Positions 39,473 to 49,740 are shown, counted from the stretch's first letter. The stretch is 64,000 nucleotides of DNA from Anoxybacillus mongoliensis (GCF_014201515.1 NZ_JACHEQ010000002.1:186001-250000), one strand, 5' to 3'. The notes: a model not told the origin generated them from the letters alone. A program made the numbers and translations.

Positions 39473-41110
39473 GTGAACGAGAAAGGGTATAGTCTTGTAC
39501 TCGTTATGTTAACAGTCACTGTCTTTTTTATTATTGGAGTTACGATTTTATCCGTTAGCATATATCAAGCAAAATTTACTCAAGTGCGCGTAGAGGATGT
39601 CACATCGCTTCACGATGCCGTCAAAAACGTAGAAGAAACGGTTGCTGAGCTGAAAGCGAAAGTCGAACAGTTAACGTTATCTACCCCCACACAACTTGAT
39701 CTCGATTTAGGAAATGCACAAGCTGGTTTTTTGAGTGAACTCATAAAACGCCATAGCGTCACAATTGAAGATATCACCGATGCAAAAGGAATCGTGCGTA
39801 ATAAATTATTTACACGCGTTTTTCGTATATCTGCCCCGTACGGAAACAAAACCGTTACACGTGAAGTCATTATTACGAACGCACCGAGCTTTTTAAAATA
39901 TGCCCTTGGTTCGCGTGAAAATGTCACATTAAATGGCGGAGCATATATTGACGGCAATATATACACGGGAAAAGATATATATGTCACAAACGTTACTAAC
40001 TATATTTACAACTCGACGCTTTATTCCGTAAAAACAACATTCCCAACGACAAGTGAAAAAAGTATATTGTTTGTTGAAGGCAACCGCTATGCGTGCGATC
40101 ATGGAAATGGAGCGAGAAGTTGTTACACCATATCAACTGCATTTACAAAAAACATGAATGATTTTACAGCACATTCACTATCGTTCCAATATCAAGGACC
40201 GAGCGTTCAAAAAGAACAAGATGACTTTATTGACGTAAATTTTGATTTGACATTAAAAGACAAACTACTATCAGCGGCTGGTATTGATGGATTTGACCCG
40301 AGCAAACAAGCGCAATATCAAACTCTTATTTCTTTACCATTATCCGAGCTTGTCGAACAAATAAAATCGTCATTTGTGACTGTTGTTGTGAATGACCCAA
40401 GCGATTTACCAACCGCATTAGAAAGTGCGATTGCTAGCGGGAAATCCATTTTTCTTGATACAAGTACCGTTCCGTATGTCGATATTACGTCGTTAACTTT
40501 AAATGATGAGCAATGGCTCATTGTAAACGGCGATTTGACTTTAGAAAATGCAGGCAGTTCCCCTTTACAAATGAAAGGAAACATGATTGTACTCGGCAAT
40601 TTAACGATTACAGGACAAGTGGCATTCGATTCTACCGTATACGTCAATGGGAATACGTCCATTTACAATACAACAATTAGCGGCTTAAATGGGAAAGAAG
40701 TTGTGTTATTAACAAAAGGGGAACTCGAAATTGCTCGTGTCAATGAATTTACAAACAATTTTTCATTCACAACACCAAACTTAAAAGGATTTTTCTATAC
40801 AGACAGCAATGCCATGATTTATGCTGTCGGATCATATATAAATATTGAAGGTGGGCTATTTGCTCGCGGCAATAGCTCCATGATTCCGTACACAGATGAA
40901 AACGGGCTGATTGTGAATACGTATCGCGGCGAAACGAATGATAACGGAACAAATCTTTCGTTTCAAACGCCTATCTCATCAGAAGAAGAACAAAAACAAT
41001 ATGCACGTTTTGTCGTGAAACATAATAAAGATGTGTTTATTAACCGCGGTCTCGGATTGCCGCTTGTTAAACAACTCGCCGTTATCGTTGATGAAATACG
41101 CGTACAATGA
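39473..41110 (+). CDS. Large minor pilin, PilX/GspK-like with extended C-terminal domain
   Basis: A 545-residue protein whose short leader ends in Gly5 and whose mature start YSLVLVMLTVTVFFIIGVTIL lacks Glu at +5, as is typical for PilX/GspK tip pilins. After a helical stretch (about 40-80) comes a large beta-rich region (about 140-510) with repeated short strands such as GGAYIDGNIYTGKDIYV and GNMIVLGNLTITGQVAFDSTVYVNG in pieces, suggesting a beta-helix. It contains a CDHGNGARSC pair. The start is GTG at 39473 after GGGGGGAGAG. It could be a tip adhesin; function is inference. Confidence 0.75.
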   Translation: MNEKGYSLVLVMLTVTVFFIIGVTILSVSIYQAKFTQVRVEDVTSLHDAVKNVEETVAELKAKVEQLTLSTPTQLDLDLGNAQAGFLSELIKRHSVTIEDITDAKGIVRNKLFTRVFRISAPYGNKTVTREVIITNAPSFLKYALGSRENVTLNGGAYIDGNIYTGKDIYVTNVTNYIYNSTLYSVKTTFPTTSEKSILFVEGNRYACDHGNGARSCYTISTAFTKNMNDFTAHSLSFQYQGPSVQKEQDDFIDVNFDLTLKDKLLSAAGIDGFDPSKQAQYQTLISLPLSELVEQIKSSFVTVVVNDPSDLPTALESAIASGKSIFLDTSTVPYVDITSLTLNDEQWLIVNGDLTLENAGSSPLQMKGNMIVLGNLTITGQVAFDSTVYVNGNTSIYNTTISGLNGKEVVLLTKGELEIARVNEFTNNFSFTTPNLKGFFYTDSNAMIYAVGSYINIEGGLFARGNSSMIPYTDENGLIVNTYRGETNDNGTNLSFQTPISSEEEQKQYARFVVKHNKDVFINRGLGLPLVKQLAVIVDEIRVQ

Positions 41111-41136
41111 AAAAAGGAGCTACTTGGCTCCTTTTT
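41111..41136. terminator. Bidirectional terminator after the large minor pilin
   Basis: AAAAAGGAGC (41111-41120) pairs perfectly with GCTCCTTTTT (41127-41136) around a six-base loop. It ends both the plus-strand pilin operon and the converging ankyrin lipoprotein gene. Confidence 0.92.
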
Positions 41137-41968
41137 CCTTTAGCTGCTTTATAATGTTGTCGTGTTTCCAATATTGCGCGAGGGAAAGTGCGGTGTTGCC
41201 AGTGTTGTCTTTCACATGCACATCAGCTCCGTAGCGAAGCAAGAGCGTCACTAATTCATCATAACCATACTCGGCTGCAACCATTAATGGCGTTTTTCCG
41301 ATATTTGTTTTCGCATCCACCTTTGCTTTTTTCTCTAATAAATATGTGGCTACATCAATAAAGTTTCGTTCCACCGCTTTATATAGCGGCGTTTCCCCCG
41401 CTTTATTCCCCAGCTCTACATTTGAGCCATGTTCATATAAAAAGCGAACAACATCGATATTTCCCGCTTGCACCGCAAGCAATAACGGCGTTTCGCCATG
41501 TTTGTTTACCGCATTGACGTCAACGTCGTATTGACAAACGAGCTGTACAAGAGCAAGATTCCCGCTCCCTGCCGCAATATGCAATGGAGTATTATGTTGT
41601 TTATCTTTTTCACGAACCGTTTGTTCATTTACGATTTGTTTTACGATTTCTATATTTTCTTCATTTCCTTGGGCTAAAGATGAAGCAAGTGCAAAATGTA
41701 GGGGAGGAAGCGGCATAACAGCCGACTTTCCTCCAGCTTTTAATAGTTGTGCTGCAATATCGCGCTGACCGGTACGCATCGCCACATCAAGCGGTGTTTC
41801 ATGTTTTATTTTAAAATTAATATTTTTTTCTTTTTCCATATAGTCGCGCACCGCTTGAATGTTTCCTTTCTCAATCGCTTGTATAAATCGTTGTTGTTTT
41901 TCTTCTTTCGATGAAAAACATCCGCTTAGCAAGCTGATGATGACAAATAGCGTCATCACTTTTTTCAT
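41120..41968 (-). CDS. Ankyrin-repeat lipoprotein
   Basis: A 282-residue lipoprotein: signal peptide with lipobox LLSGC (Cys17) followed by about seven ankyrin repeats (about 30-280), with classic TPLHIAAGSGNLALVQLV, GETPLLLAVQAGNIDVVRFLYEHG and KTPLMVAAEYGYDELVTLLLRYGADV units. Ankyrin repeats bind proteins; here the domain would sit outside the membrane. It follows the 1140-residue surface protein by 18 bases, so the two are probably co-expressed. Partner unknown. Confidence 0.85.
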   Translation of the reverse strand: MKKVMTLFVIISLLSGCFSSKEEKQQRFIQAIEKGNIQAVRDYMEKEKNINFKIKHETPLDVAMRTGQRDIAAQLLKAGGKSAVMPLPPLHFALASSLAQGNEENIEIVKQIVNEQTVREKDKQHNTPLHIAAGSGNLALVQLVCQYDVDVNAVNKHGETPLLLAVQAGNIDVVRFLYEHGSNVELGNKAGETPLYKAVERNFIDVATYLLEKKAKVDAKTNIGKTPLMVAAEYGYDELVTLLLRYGADVHVKDNTGNTALSLAQYWKHDNIIKQLKEKGAK

Positions 41969-41986
41969 ACGTGTTCACATCCTTCG

Positions 41987-44900
41987 TTAGTACAACCAGC
42001 CGTTTTTATTTCCGCCTTTCGTTGGGTCTGTCGCATGTTCAACGACGCGAATGACCGTTGATGCCGTCCACGTTTTACCGTTTTCATCGGTCAATTTTAC
42101 TGTTAATGGCGTTTCACCGAGACGTTTCGCAGTTACCTCTCCATTTTGATCAACAACGGCATAGTAGCTGTTTTCGATTGTAAATGAACGGCTCACAATT
42201 TTTGTTGTCGCATTTGCTGGAATTGGTACAATGTACGGTAATACATTGATCGTTTTTCCTTTTTGTACAACTAATGTGGATGGAAGCGAAATACCTGTTA
42301 ACGGTGAGCCGACATGAACAATGGCTGTTCCAATGACACCGTTATGCGCTTGCGCGGTAATTGTCACTTGTCCTGTGCTCACACCTGTAATCTTTCCATT
42401 TTCATCAACCGAAGCGATATTCGGATTCGATGACCGCCATTCCACCGCTTGATACGTCGCATTATTTGGCGCAACTGTTGCTGTGAGCGTAGTTGTTTCG
42501 CCAATATTTATATTCGCAACTGTTGGCGATACAATAACGGCAGTTACTGGGATCGCTTGAACGGTGACAGTAACCGTTTTTTCAATGAGCTCATCATTTC
42601 GATTAAACGCTTGAACGGTTAGTGTTGTTACTCCTTCTTTTAATCCGGTAATTGTGCCGTTTGCACCGTTAATTTCAGCATACAAACTATTTCCTAGTGA
42701 ATAAGATACGGCTTTTTTCGCATCTGCCGGTGATACGGTAATTGGAATTGGAATCGTTTCACCAACATGAACGGTAAAATCGTTTATTGTCATCGAATCA
42801 ACTGGGATGCGTACGATCACCGTCATCGTTGTTGTTTTTACGTTACCAAACATATCTTTTACTTTTACTGTCACTTGTGCCGTTCCTTCTTGTACTGCGG
42901 TAATGACGCCGTTTTGATCGATTGAAATGATTTGTCCGTTACTGTTTTCGCTCCACTCCACTGAGGCGATCGTTGCTTCTTGCGGCAAAACGTTTAACAA
43001 TAAACGCGCATTTTTCGGCACACCACGATTTACAAACATCGTGCTTGGTAACGTAATATCTGTAATTTTATAATCGGAAACGAACGACAGAGCGTTAAAC
43101 GTTAAATTGACGACTTGTGTATTCACATCTTTGTACGTCAGTTTTGCTTGCGATAACGAAAACGTTCCTTTTGTTGTCGGTTTCACTTGAATCGCGAACG
43201 TTTGTGGTTCAGCGATATACGTCGTTCCTGATTTGATAAACGAAATGTCTGGCAATACCCCTTTAATTGTATATCCTTCTGTGATTGTCCCTTGTTTTGT
43301 AAATCCATTCGGCAAAGAAACGACTTCAATGCCTGCTGACAATTTTTCTTCAAATGCAACGTTTGTCACTTTTAACAACGTATTCGTCAATAACGATAAT
43401 GGTTTTGGTGTGATTGTATACTGCATCGCAATCGATTCATCGACTGGAGTAAGCGTTTTTGAAATCGTTCGACTCACTTCAATATTTGCCGATACTTTTT
43501 CAATAATCACTTGAAATTCTTTCGTTACTTTTGCACCGCGTGCATCAGTTGCCTCAATTTTCATTTTCGCTATTCCACCGTTTGGCATGTTGTGTGGAAG
43601 CGATTGAATAATCGTTGTGCCGTTTGGTACGTTGTTTTGTGCATACACTTCTTGATCGTTTAACCATACTTTCGTAGAAAACGTTCGGTCGACTAAATCT
43701 AAATCTTCTACTTTATACGATAGTTCAATTGGCTGATTGCTCGGAATTTTTTCGTTTTCTTGCGGCGTAATAACCGTTAATTGCGGTGCATGGTTCGAAC
43801 CGAAAAACGCACGATACATTGTATTGACGAATAGTTTTTGTTCTTCGTCTGGAAATGCTGCTGTTGTCCCTACATGCCCCGTTCCTGAATATGTGACGTT
43901 TCCATTGGAATACGTATAATAATGGTTCCAACTATCGTATACATCACGAGGAGATCCGTCAATATTGTACCAAGGGATCACACTCTCATTTTCTAAATTT
44001 AATGTATAGTATTGGTTGTGCGTTGTTGCGATTGTAATGCTATCACCTAAGGCAAATGGATAGTTTGTCATTAAACCACTATTCACTTGTTTTGTACTTG
44101 TCGATGCATTTGGCGCACCGTTTCCTAAATCCGTTTGCGGTTGAATTTGTTGCACAATCGGGCCGAATTCATTTACCCATACGTTATTTGATCCAAACAT
44201 CACATCGTGTGTAAACATGACACTTTGACCAGATTGAATAAAGTTTTTAACGGATTGAACTGTATTTTGATTTAAAGAAACAACAGAACCGCATCCGTTA
44301 TAACAATCGGCAAACCCGAAAATAATCATGTCATATTTTCCATTAATGACTTCATGTGAATAATTTGGCTCGTACGCCTTGCTTTTTTGAAAATCTGTTA
44401 ATGTTGTTACGTCAATGCTAATGCTATATTCGTTTGCACGACTTAAAAAATTCGGGTTCATGTTTTTTGTATTTAATAATGAACTCGCATCGTTCCCTTT
44501 GCGTATTTGTAATACTTTGATCGTTGCTGGTACATTTTGAAACTTCACAAACCCTTTTTCATAATCTTTTAACGCGCTTGTTTCATCAACAATTTCCACT
44601 TTCCAATAACGCGGACCAGAATAACCTGCTGGGAGTGTGTACGAAATCGTTCCTGTTGCTCCTTGCACTTGCTTTGATGCAACAATTTCTTCACTCGTAT
44701 ATTTGTCGTTAAAATCGGAGTCGATATATAAGTTGACAGTCAGTAATTTATTTTGAAATTGTGTATAATTCGTAATTTGATATGCAAATGACAACGTATC
44801 TCCTTTTGTATACACCTGTGTCGAAGATGGAGCATTTGTTAACACAAAATGAGGACGTTTCGTGCCATTTGTCGCAAAATAGTTTTTCATATTCGTATTC

Positions 44901-45409
44901 GTTGTAAAGAAAATGACGTTTGTTTTTGACTTCCATGCATTGGATTGAGAGTAACTATACAATTTACTTGTTGGATATTTTTTTACGCTACTGTCATGAA
45001 GAAAAACAGGCAATCCTTTGTCAATATAAAATTGTTTTATTTGTCCAGCTTTCAAATCTGTCACATCGTTTAAAATATTCGTTGTATTATGGGATGCACT
45101 TCTATTGCTGCTCGTGGTCATGCCTAGTTTTGTTGGATTATAATCTCCGCTCGAAATCACAATCGCATCATATTTACCGTCTAATTCATCACGCAAAGCG
45201 ACAAAACGTTTCATCGTCATCGTCGTCACGTTAATATTGGACGTACTTCCTAGTTCTTGCTTTAACGGTGATGAAGATAATTGGTTGGCATGACTGACAA
45301 TTTCAAGAACATTGTATGTGATATTGTCGTTCGCACGTACAGTGATGACAGGAATGAATAATGGAACGAGTAAAAGAAGCGTTAAAAATACCGAAACAGC
45401 CCTTTTCAC
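41987..45409 (-). CDS. Large secreted protein with tandem bacterial Ig-like (Big_2) domains, DUF5057-like
   Basis: An 1140-residue exported protein. Signal peptide residues 1-26 end in VRA. The N-terminal part (about 30-570) contains two copies of an alpha/beta module: YNVLEIVSHANQL with YDAIVISSGDYNP, and IKVLQIRKGNDAS with YDMIIFGFADCYNGCGS, the second followed by GQSVMFTHDVMFG; these recall DUF5057/class I amidotransferase-like folds. A linking Ig-like domain (about 575-670), a conserved middle and about four Big_2 repeats (about 790-1125) follow. There is no LPXTG or transmembrane C-terminus. The GTG at 45409 follows GGGAGAGG. It lies between folC and the pilus locus; surface or pilus-associated role is inference. 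Confidence 0.75.
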   Translation of the reverse strand: MKRAVSVFLTLLLLVPLFIPVITVRANDNITYNVLEIVSHANQLSSSPLKQELGSTSNINVTTMTMKRFVALRDELDGKYDAIVISSGDYNPTKLGMTTSSNRSASHNTTNILNDVTDLKAGQIKQFYIDKGLPVFLHDSSVKKYPTSKLYSYSQSNAWKSKTNVIFFTTNTNMKNYFATNGTKRPHFVLTNAPSSTQVYTKGDTLSFAYQITNYTQFQNKLLTVNLYIDSDFNDKYTSEEIVASKQVQGATGTISYTLPAGYSGPRYWKVEIVDETSALKDYEKGFVKFQNVPATIKVLQIRKGNDASSLLNTKNMNPNFLSRANEYSISIDVTTLTDFQKSKAYEPNYSHEVINGKYDMIIFGFADCYNGCGSVVSLNQNTVQSVKNFIQSGQSVMFTHDVMFGSNNVWVNEFGPIVQQIQPQTDLGNGAPNASTSTKQVNSGLMTNYPFALGDSITIATTHNQYYTLNLENESVIPWYNIDGSPRDVYDSWNHYYTYSNGNVTYSGTGHVGTTAAFPDEEQKLFVNTMYRAFFGSNHAPQLTVITPQENEKIPSNQPIELSYKVEDLDLVDRTFSTKVWLNDQEVYAQNNVPNGTTIIQSLPHNMPNGGIAKMKIEATDARGAKVTKEFQVIIEKVSANIEVSRTISKTLTPVDESIAMQYTITPKPLSLLTNTLLKVTNVAFEEKLSAGIEVVSLPNGFTKQGTITEGYTIKGVLPDISFIKSGTTYIAEPQTFAIQVKPTTKGTFSLSQAKLTYKDVNTQVVNLTFNALSFVSDYKITDITLPSTMFVNRGVPKNARLLLNVLPQEATIASVEWSENSNGQIISIDQNGVITAVQEGTAQVTVKVKDMFGNVKTTTMTVIVRIPVDSMTINDFTVHVGETIPIPITVSPADAKKAVSYSLGNSLYAEINGANGTITGLKEGVTTLTVQAFNRNDELIEKTVTVTVQAIPVTAVIVSPTVANINIGETTTLTATVAPNNATYQAVEWRSSNPNIASVDENGKITGVSTGQVTITAQAHNGVIGTAIVHVGSPLTGISLPSTLVVQKGKTINVLPYIVPIPANATTKIVSRSFTIENSYYAVVDQNGEVTAKRLGETPLTVKLTDENGKTWTASTVIRVVEHATDPTKGGNKNGWLY

Positions 45410-45467
45410 CTACCTCTCCCCCTTTCAAAAATCCTACTTTTTATCTATTATACCAGCAATTTTCGTC

Positions 45468-46772
45468 TTACTTATATTTATTTTTTATAAAATTTCGTAC
45501 GTTTGAGATGAAATAAAGTGAACCTGTAATTAAAATGATATCGTCCTTTGCGATTTGTTTTCGTTTTTCTTTCAGCCATTGTTTCCAGTCATTTGTGTAT
45601 TGTACATTCGGATGCATCGCTTGTTCCGCAAGTTGCTCGGCGGAAAGGGCACGTGGAAAATCAAACGTTGTAAACGTCATCGTTTCGGCAATCGATTCTA
45701 GCTTTCGAATCATCGCTGTGACCGGTTTATCACCTAGCGCTGTAAAGAGAACATGCACACGACGATTCGGATAGTGAACGTTCATCGTCGCCACAAGGCT
45801 ATCAATTCCCTCTTCGTTATGTGCTCCATCAATGATGATCAATGGACGATCGTTCATCTTTTCAAATCGTCCGAGCCACTCCGCTTTTCGAATACCGTGA
45901 TACATATGTTCACGTTCAATCAAAAACGAATAATACGTTCGTAAATAATCGGCAACCATTAACGCCAGCGCGGCATTTTTCACTTGATGTGCCCCAAGCA
46001 TCGTTGTCGTTATATCGTGATATGTCGTAAACGGCGTTTGTAACGAAAAACGTTCCCCACTTGCCGTTGGTTCATGGGAGAAAACGGTAAAATCACGACC
46101 GAGCGCATACGTTTTTGCTCGCACAGATGCCGCTTTTTCTTCTACTACTTGTAGCGCCTCCGGCTGATTGATCGCAGTAATAACAGGGATTCCTGCTTTA
46201 ATAATTCCCGCTTTTTCAAACGCAATTTGTTCAAGTGTATTCCCTAATATATGTATATGATCGTAGCCGACGTTTGTAATCACTGATAAAAGCGGATAAA
46301 TAACGTTCGTTGAATCTAAACGGCCCCCAAGCCCTACTTCAAAAATGACGACGTCTTGCACGTTCATTTTCCCAAAATAGTAAAGCGCCATGGCGGTAAT
46401 GACTTCAAATTCTGTCGGCCCACCTAATTCCGTCTGTTCTAACTCCTCTGCTAAAGGTTGAATGATTTGCACTAGTTTGATCAGATCGACATCGCTAATC
46501 GGCTGCCCGTTTATACTAATGCGTTCATTAAATTGTTCAACATACGGCGATGTAAACGTTCCGACACGATACCCTGCTTCTTGTAATATATGACGTAAAA
46601 AGCAAACGGTTGATCCTTTTCCATTCGTCCCACCGACATGAATCGCTTTGATGCGACGCTCTGGATGATCGAGCTTTTCCATCATCCATTCCATTCGTTT
46701 TAGTCCCGGTTTGACCCCTAACTTTAACCGTCCATGAATCCATTCAACTGCTTCTTTATATGTACGAACCAT
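45468..46772 (-). CDS. folC: Folylpolyglutamate synthase / dihydrofolate synthase
   Basis: A 434-residue Mur-ligase-fold enzyme adding glutamate to folates (and to dihydropteroate). The P-loop is HVGGTNGKGSTVCFLRH (about 45); further motifs are FTSPYVEQFNERI, EVGLGGRLDSTNV (about 150) and IIDGAHNEEGI (about 310). The ATG at 46772 follows GGGGGATTTTTC. It is 63 bases after valS, the usual Bacillus order valS-folC, with comC normally next; here the surface protein follows instead. Confidence 0.96.
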   Translation of the reverse strand: MVRTYKEAVEWIHGRLKLGVKPGLKRMEWMMEKLDHPERRIKAIHVGGTNGKGSTVCFLRHILQEAGYRVGTFTSPYVEQFNERISINGQPISDVDLIKLVQIIQPLAEELEQTELGGPTEFEVITAMALYYFGKMNVQDVVIFEVGLGGRLDSTNVIYPLLSVITNVGYDHIHILGNTLEQIAFEKAGIIKAGIPVITAINQPEALQVVEEKAASVRAKTYALGRDFTVFSHEPTASGERFSLQTPFTTYHDITTTMLGAHQVKNAALALMVADYLRTYYSFLIEREHMYHGIRKAEWLGRFEKMNDRPLIIIDGAHNEEGIDSLVATMNVHYPNRRVHVLFTALGDKPVTAMIRKLESIAETMTFTTFDFPRALSAEQLAEQAMHPNVQYTNDWKQWLKEKRKQIAKDDIILITGSLYFISNVRNFIKNKYK

Positions 46773-46798
46773 GAAAAATCCCCCTTCTATCAAAGTGA

Positions 46799-46830
46799 AA
46801 GACGAATCCAAAATGGATTCGTCTTCATCA
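46799..46830 (-). terminator. Hairpin between valS and folC
   Basis: AAGACGAATCC / GGATTCGTCTT with an A/T loop, followed on the minus strand by TCACTTTG. The T tail is poor, so it may act as a weak terminator or an mRNA stabiliser between valS and folC. Confidence 0.6.
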
Positions 46831-46835
46831 TAAAA

Positions 46836-49460
46836 CTATTGTTTTAATTGCGCAAGACGGGCGCGGACAGCTTCGCGTTTTTCGATATAGTCACGCTCTT
46901 TTTTCCGCTCCTCTTCGACAACATGTGCTGGCGCTTTCGCTAAAAATCCCTCATTGCTTAGTTTCTTTTGCACACGCTCCACTTCTTGATCGAGTTTTTG
47001 TAACTCTTTTTCGAGGCGTTTCACTTCTTCTTCAATATTAATTAATCCTTCGAGCGGCAAGCTTAGTTCCGCACCTGTCACAACAGCTGTCATCGCTTTT
47101 TCAACGGTTGGAATCGTCGTGTCGATGACAAGCTCACTAGGGTTACAGAAGCGCTCGATATATGAGCGGTTTTTCTGAAGGGTATTCGCAATTTGCTCGT
47201 CTTTTGCTTTAATGTGCAACGTAATTGGCTTGCTTAACGGCGTATTCACTTCTGCACGAATGTTACGCACCGCTCGAATAATATCAACAAGCAAACGCAT
47301 TTGTTCAGCCGCTTCATGATTGCTTAGTTCAGGACGAACTTTTGGCCACGGAGCAACCGTAATCGACTCTCCTTCATGCGGAAGCTGTTGCCAAATTTCT
47401 TCCGTCACAAACGGCATAAACGGATGAAGGAGACGCATCGTTTGATCAAGCACATAAGCAAGAACAGAGCGCGTCGTTTTCTTCGCTTGTTCATCGTCAC
47501 CGTATAGTGGCAATTTCGCCATTTCGATATACCAGTCGCATAAGTCGTCCCAAATGAAGTTATATAACACGCGACCGACTTCACCAAACTCGTATTTATC
47601 GGCAAGTTTTGTCACCGTCTCAATCGTTTCATTTAAGCGTGTTAAAATCCAATGATCGGCAACCGATTTTTCACCATGTAAGTCGATATCCTCGTACGTG
47701 AATCCTTCCATGTTCATAAGCGCAAAACGAGAAGCGTTCCAAATTTTATTGACAAAGTTCCATGTCGCTTCAACTTTTTCGGTGCTAAAGCGCAAGTCTT
47801 GACCAGGTGCGCTTCCTGTCGCTAAAAAGTAACGAAGCGAGTCGGCACCGTACTGATCAATGACATCCATCGGATCGACGCCATTGCCAAGCGATTTACT
47901 CATTTTTCGTCCTTGTGCATCGCGTACTAGTCCGTGAATGAGAACATCTTTAAACGGTCGTTTGCCTGTAAACTCAAGCGCTTGGAAAATCATGCGCGAT
48001 ACCCAGAAGAAAATGATGTCATAGCCTGTAACAAGCACATCTGTTGGATAATAACGGTTATAGTCTGCCGATGTTTCATCTGGCCAGCCCATTGTTGAAA
48101 ATGGCCAAAGCGCTGAGCTAAACCACGTATCTAATACATCTGGGTCTTGTTCCCAATTTTCAATATCTGCTGGTGGCTCGTGTCCAACATATACTTCGCC
48201 TGTTTCTTTATGATACCATGCTGGAATGCGATGTCCCCACCAAAGTTGGCGAGAAATGCACCAATCGCGGATATTTTCCATCCAATGTAAATACGTTTTT
48301 TCAAATCGCTCTGGAACGAAATTCACTTTTCCTTCTGTTTTTTGTAGTTCAATCGCAGCTTCAGCAAGCGGCTTCATTTTGACGAACCATTGTGTCGATA
48401 AATACGGTTCTACGACAGCACCGCTTCGTTCACTATGACCGACTGAATGCATATGCTCTTCGATTTTAAATAGCACACCTTGTTCTTGTAAATCTTTGAC
48501 AATTTGTTTACGGCATTCGAAACGATCGAGTCCCTTATATTGAAGCGCATTGTCGTTCATCGTACCGTCTTCATTCATGACAAGAACGCGCGGCAAGTTA
48601 TGACGGTTTCCGATTTCAAAGTCGTTTGGATCATGTGCTGGCGTAATTTTCACCGCTCCGGAACCGAAAGACATATCGACGTACTCATCACCAATAATCG
48701 GAATTTCACGACCAACGATCGGTAAAATGACTGTTTTTCCGATAAGATGTTTGTAGCGCTCGTCTTCTGGATGAACAGCAACGGCTGTATCGCCGAGCAT
48801 CGTTTCTGGACGAGTCGTTGCCACTTCGATATAGCCTGAGCCGTCTGCAAGTGGATAGCGCATATGATATAGGGCACCTTGCACATCTTTATACACGACT
48901 TCAATGTCCGATAATGCTGTTTTTGTAACCGGATCCCAGTTAATAATGTATTCGCCACGATAAATAAGTCCTTTGTTATATAGGGAAACGAATACTTCAC
49001 GCACCGCTTTTGATAATCCTTCATCAAGCGTAAAGCGCTCGCGCGTATAATCGAGACCAAGCCCTAGTTTCGCCCATTGAGAGCGAATGTGCCCTGCATA
49101 TTCTTCTTTCCATTTCCACGTCTCTTCGACGAATTTTTCGCGACCTAAATCGTAACGTGTTTTCCCTTCGTTGCGAAGCTTTTCTTCTACTTTTGCTTGC
49201 GTCGCAATCCCCGCATGGTCCATGCCCGGAAGCCATAAAACGTCATATCCTTGCATGCGCTTCATGCGCGTAATAATGTCTTGCAACGTCGTATCCCACG
49301 CATGTCCTAAATGAAGTTTCCCTGTCACGTTTGGCGGTGGAATGACGATCGTAAACGGTTTTTTCGTTTCATCGCTTGTTGCTTCAAAAAACTTTCCTTT
49401 TAACCACCATTCATAACGGTTTGCCTCAACAGTACGGTGGTCATATTTTGGCGATAACAT
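46836..49460 (-). CDS. valS: Valyl-tRNA synthetase
   Basis: An 874-residue class Ia synthetase. The HIGH-type motif is KLHLGHAWD (about 45) and the KMSKS motif [14 protein letters not shown] (about 520). The CP1 editing domain (about 180-340) has [17 protein letters not shown]. The C-terminal coiled-coil arm (about 805-874), rich in Glu/Lys, is present. The ATG at 49460 gives [12 protein letters not shown] and has GAAGGAGGG upstream. Expression is controlled by the valine T-box leader immediately upstream. Confidence 0.98.
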   Translation of the reverse strand: MLSPKYDHRTVEANRYEWWLKGKFFEATSDETKKPFTIVIPPPNVTGKLHLGHAWDTTLQDIITRMKRMQGYDVLWLPGMDHAGIATQAKVEEKLRNEGKTRYDLGREKFVEETWKWKEEYAGHIRSQWAKLGLGLDYTRERFTLDEGLSKAVREVFVSLYNKGLIYRGEYIINWDPVTKTALSDIEVVYKDVQGALYHMRYPLADGSGYIEVATTRPETMLGDTAVAVHPEDERYKHLIGKTVILPIVGREIPIIGDEYVDMSFGSGAVKITPAHDPNDFEIGNRHNLPRVLVMNEDGTMNDNALQYKGLDRFECRKQIVKDLQEQGVLFKIEEHMHSVGHSERSGAVVEPYLSTQWFVKMKPLAEAAIELQKTEGKVNFVPERFEKTYLHWMENIRDWCISRQLWWGHRIPAWYHKETGEVYVGHEPPADIENWEQDPDVLDTWFSSALWPFSTMGWPDETSADYNRYYPTDVLVTGYDIIFFWVSRMIFQALEFTGKRPFKDVLIHGLVRDAQGRKMSKSLGNGVDPMDVIDQYGADSLRYFLATGSAPGQDLRFSTEKVEATWNFVNKIWNASRFALMNMEGFTYEDIDLHGEKSVADHWILTRLNETIETVTKLADKYEFGEVGRVLYNFIWDDLCDWYIEMAKLPLYGDDEQAKKTTRSVLAYVLDQTMRLLHPFMPFVTEEIWQQLPHEGESITVAPWPKVRPELSNHEAAEQMRLLVDIIRAVRNIRAEVNTPLSKPITLHIKAKDEQIANTLQKNRSYIERFCNPSELVIDTTIPTVEKAMTAVVTGAELSLPLEGLINIEEEVKRLEKELQKLDQEVERVQKKLSNEGFLAKAPAHVVEEERKKERDYIEKREAVRARLAQLKQ

Positions 49461-49475
49461 AAAAATCCCTCCTTC

Positions 49476-49735
49476 ATTCAAATAAAAAACTCCTTTCATC
49501 CGAAAAGGACGAAAGGAGACTCTTTCGCGGTACCACCTTTTTTCTTAAGCTACGCTTAAGCACTCAAATCGATAACGGCGATGCACCGGCTTCTTCTACT
49601 TTCGTTCGAAGAAGCAGCTCCAGGGCGACCTTCCGACGACCACAAACCTAGGAAATCTCGCAGCTACTGATTTCCCTCTCTGCCAGGCGGGTTGCGCCGT
49701 ACTCTTCCCCATCTTCGCTTTTTTTCTATTCATAC
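49476..49735 (-). ncRNA. Valine-specific T-box leader of valS
   Basis: On the minus strand the conserved T-box GGTGGTACCGCG (about 49526-49537) is present with the UGGU bulge for the tRNA acceptor end. Stem I begins GCGAAGATGGGGAAGAGTA and closes with TTCTTCG; the loop E GAA is followed by specifier GTC (49627-49629), a valine codon. A strong terminator stem, CTCCTTTCGTCC paired with GGATGAAAGGAG then TTTTTT (about 49482-49516), competes with the antiterminator. Uncharged tRNA-Val would allow read-through into valS. Confidence 0.95.
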
Positions 49736-49740
49736 ATAAT

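Noticed and set aside
49544-49560. CTTAAGC...GCTTAAG palindrome as a separate regulatory site
   Set aside because: It lies inside the valS T-box leader just before the T-box sequence and is better explained as one of the leader stems.
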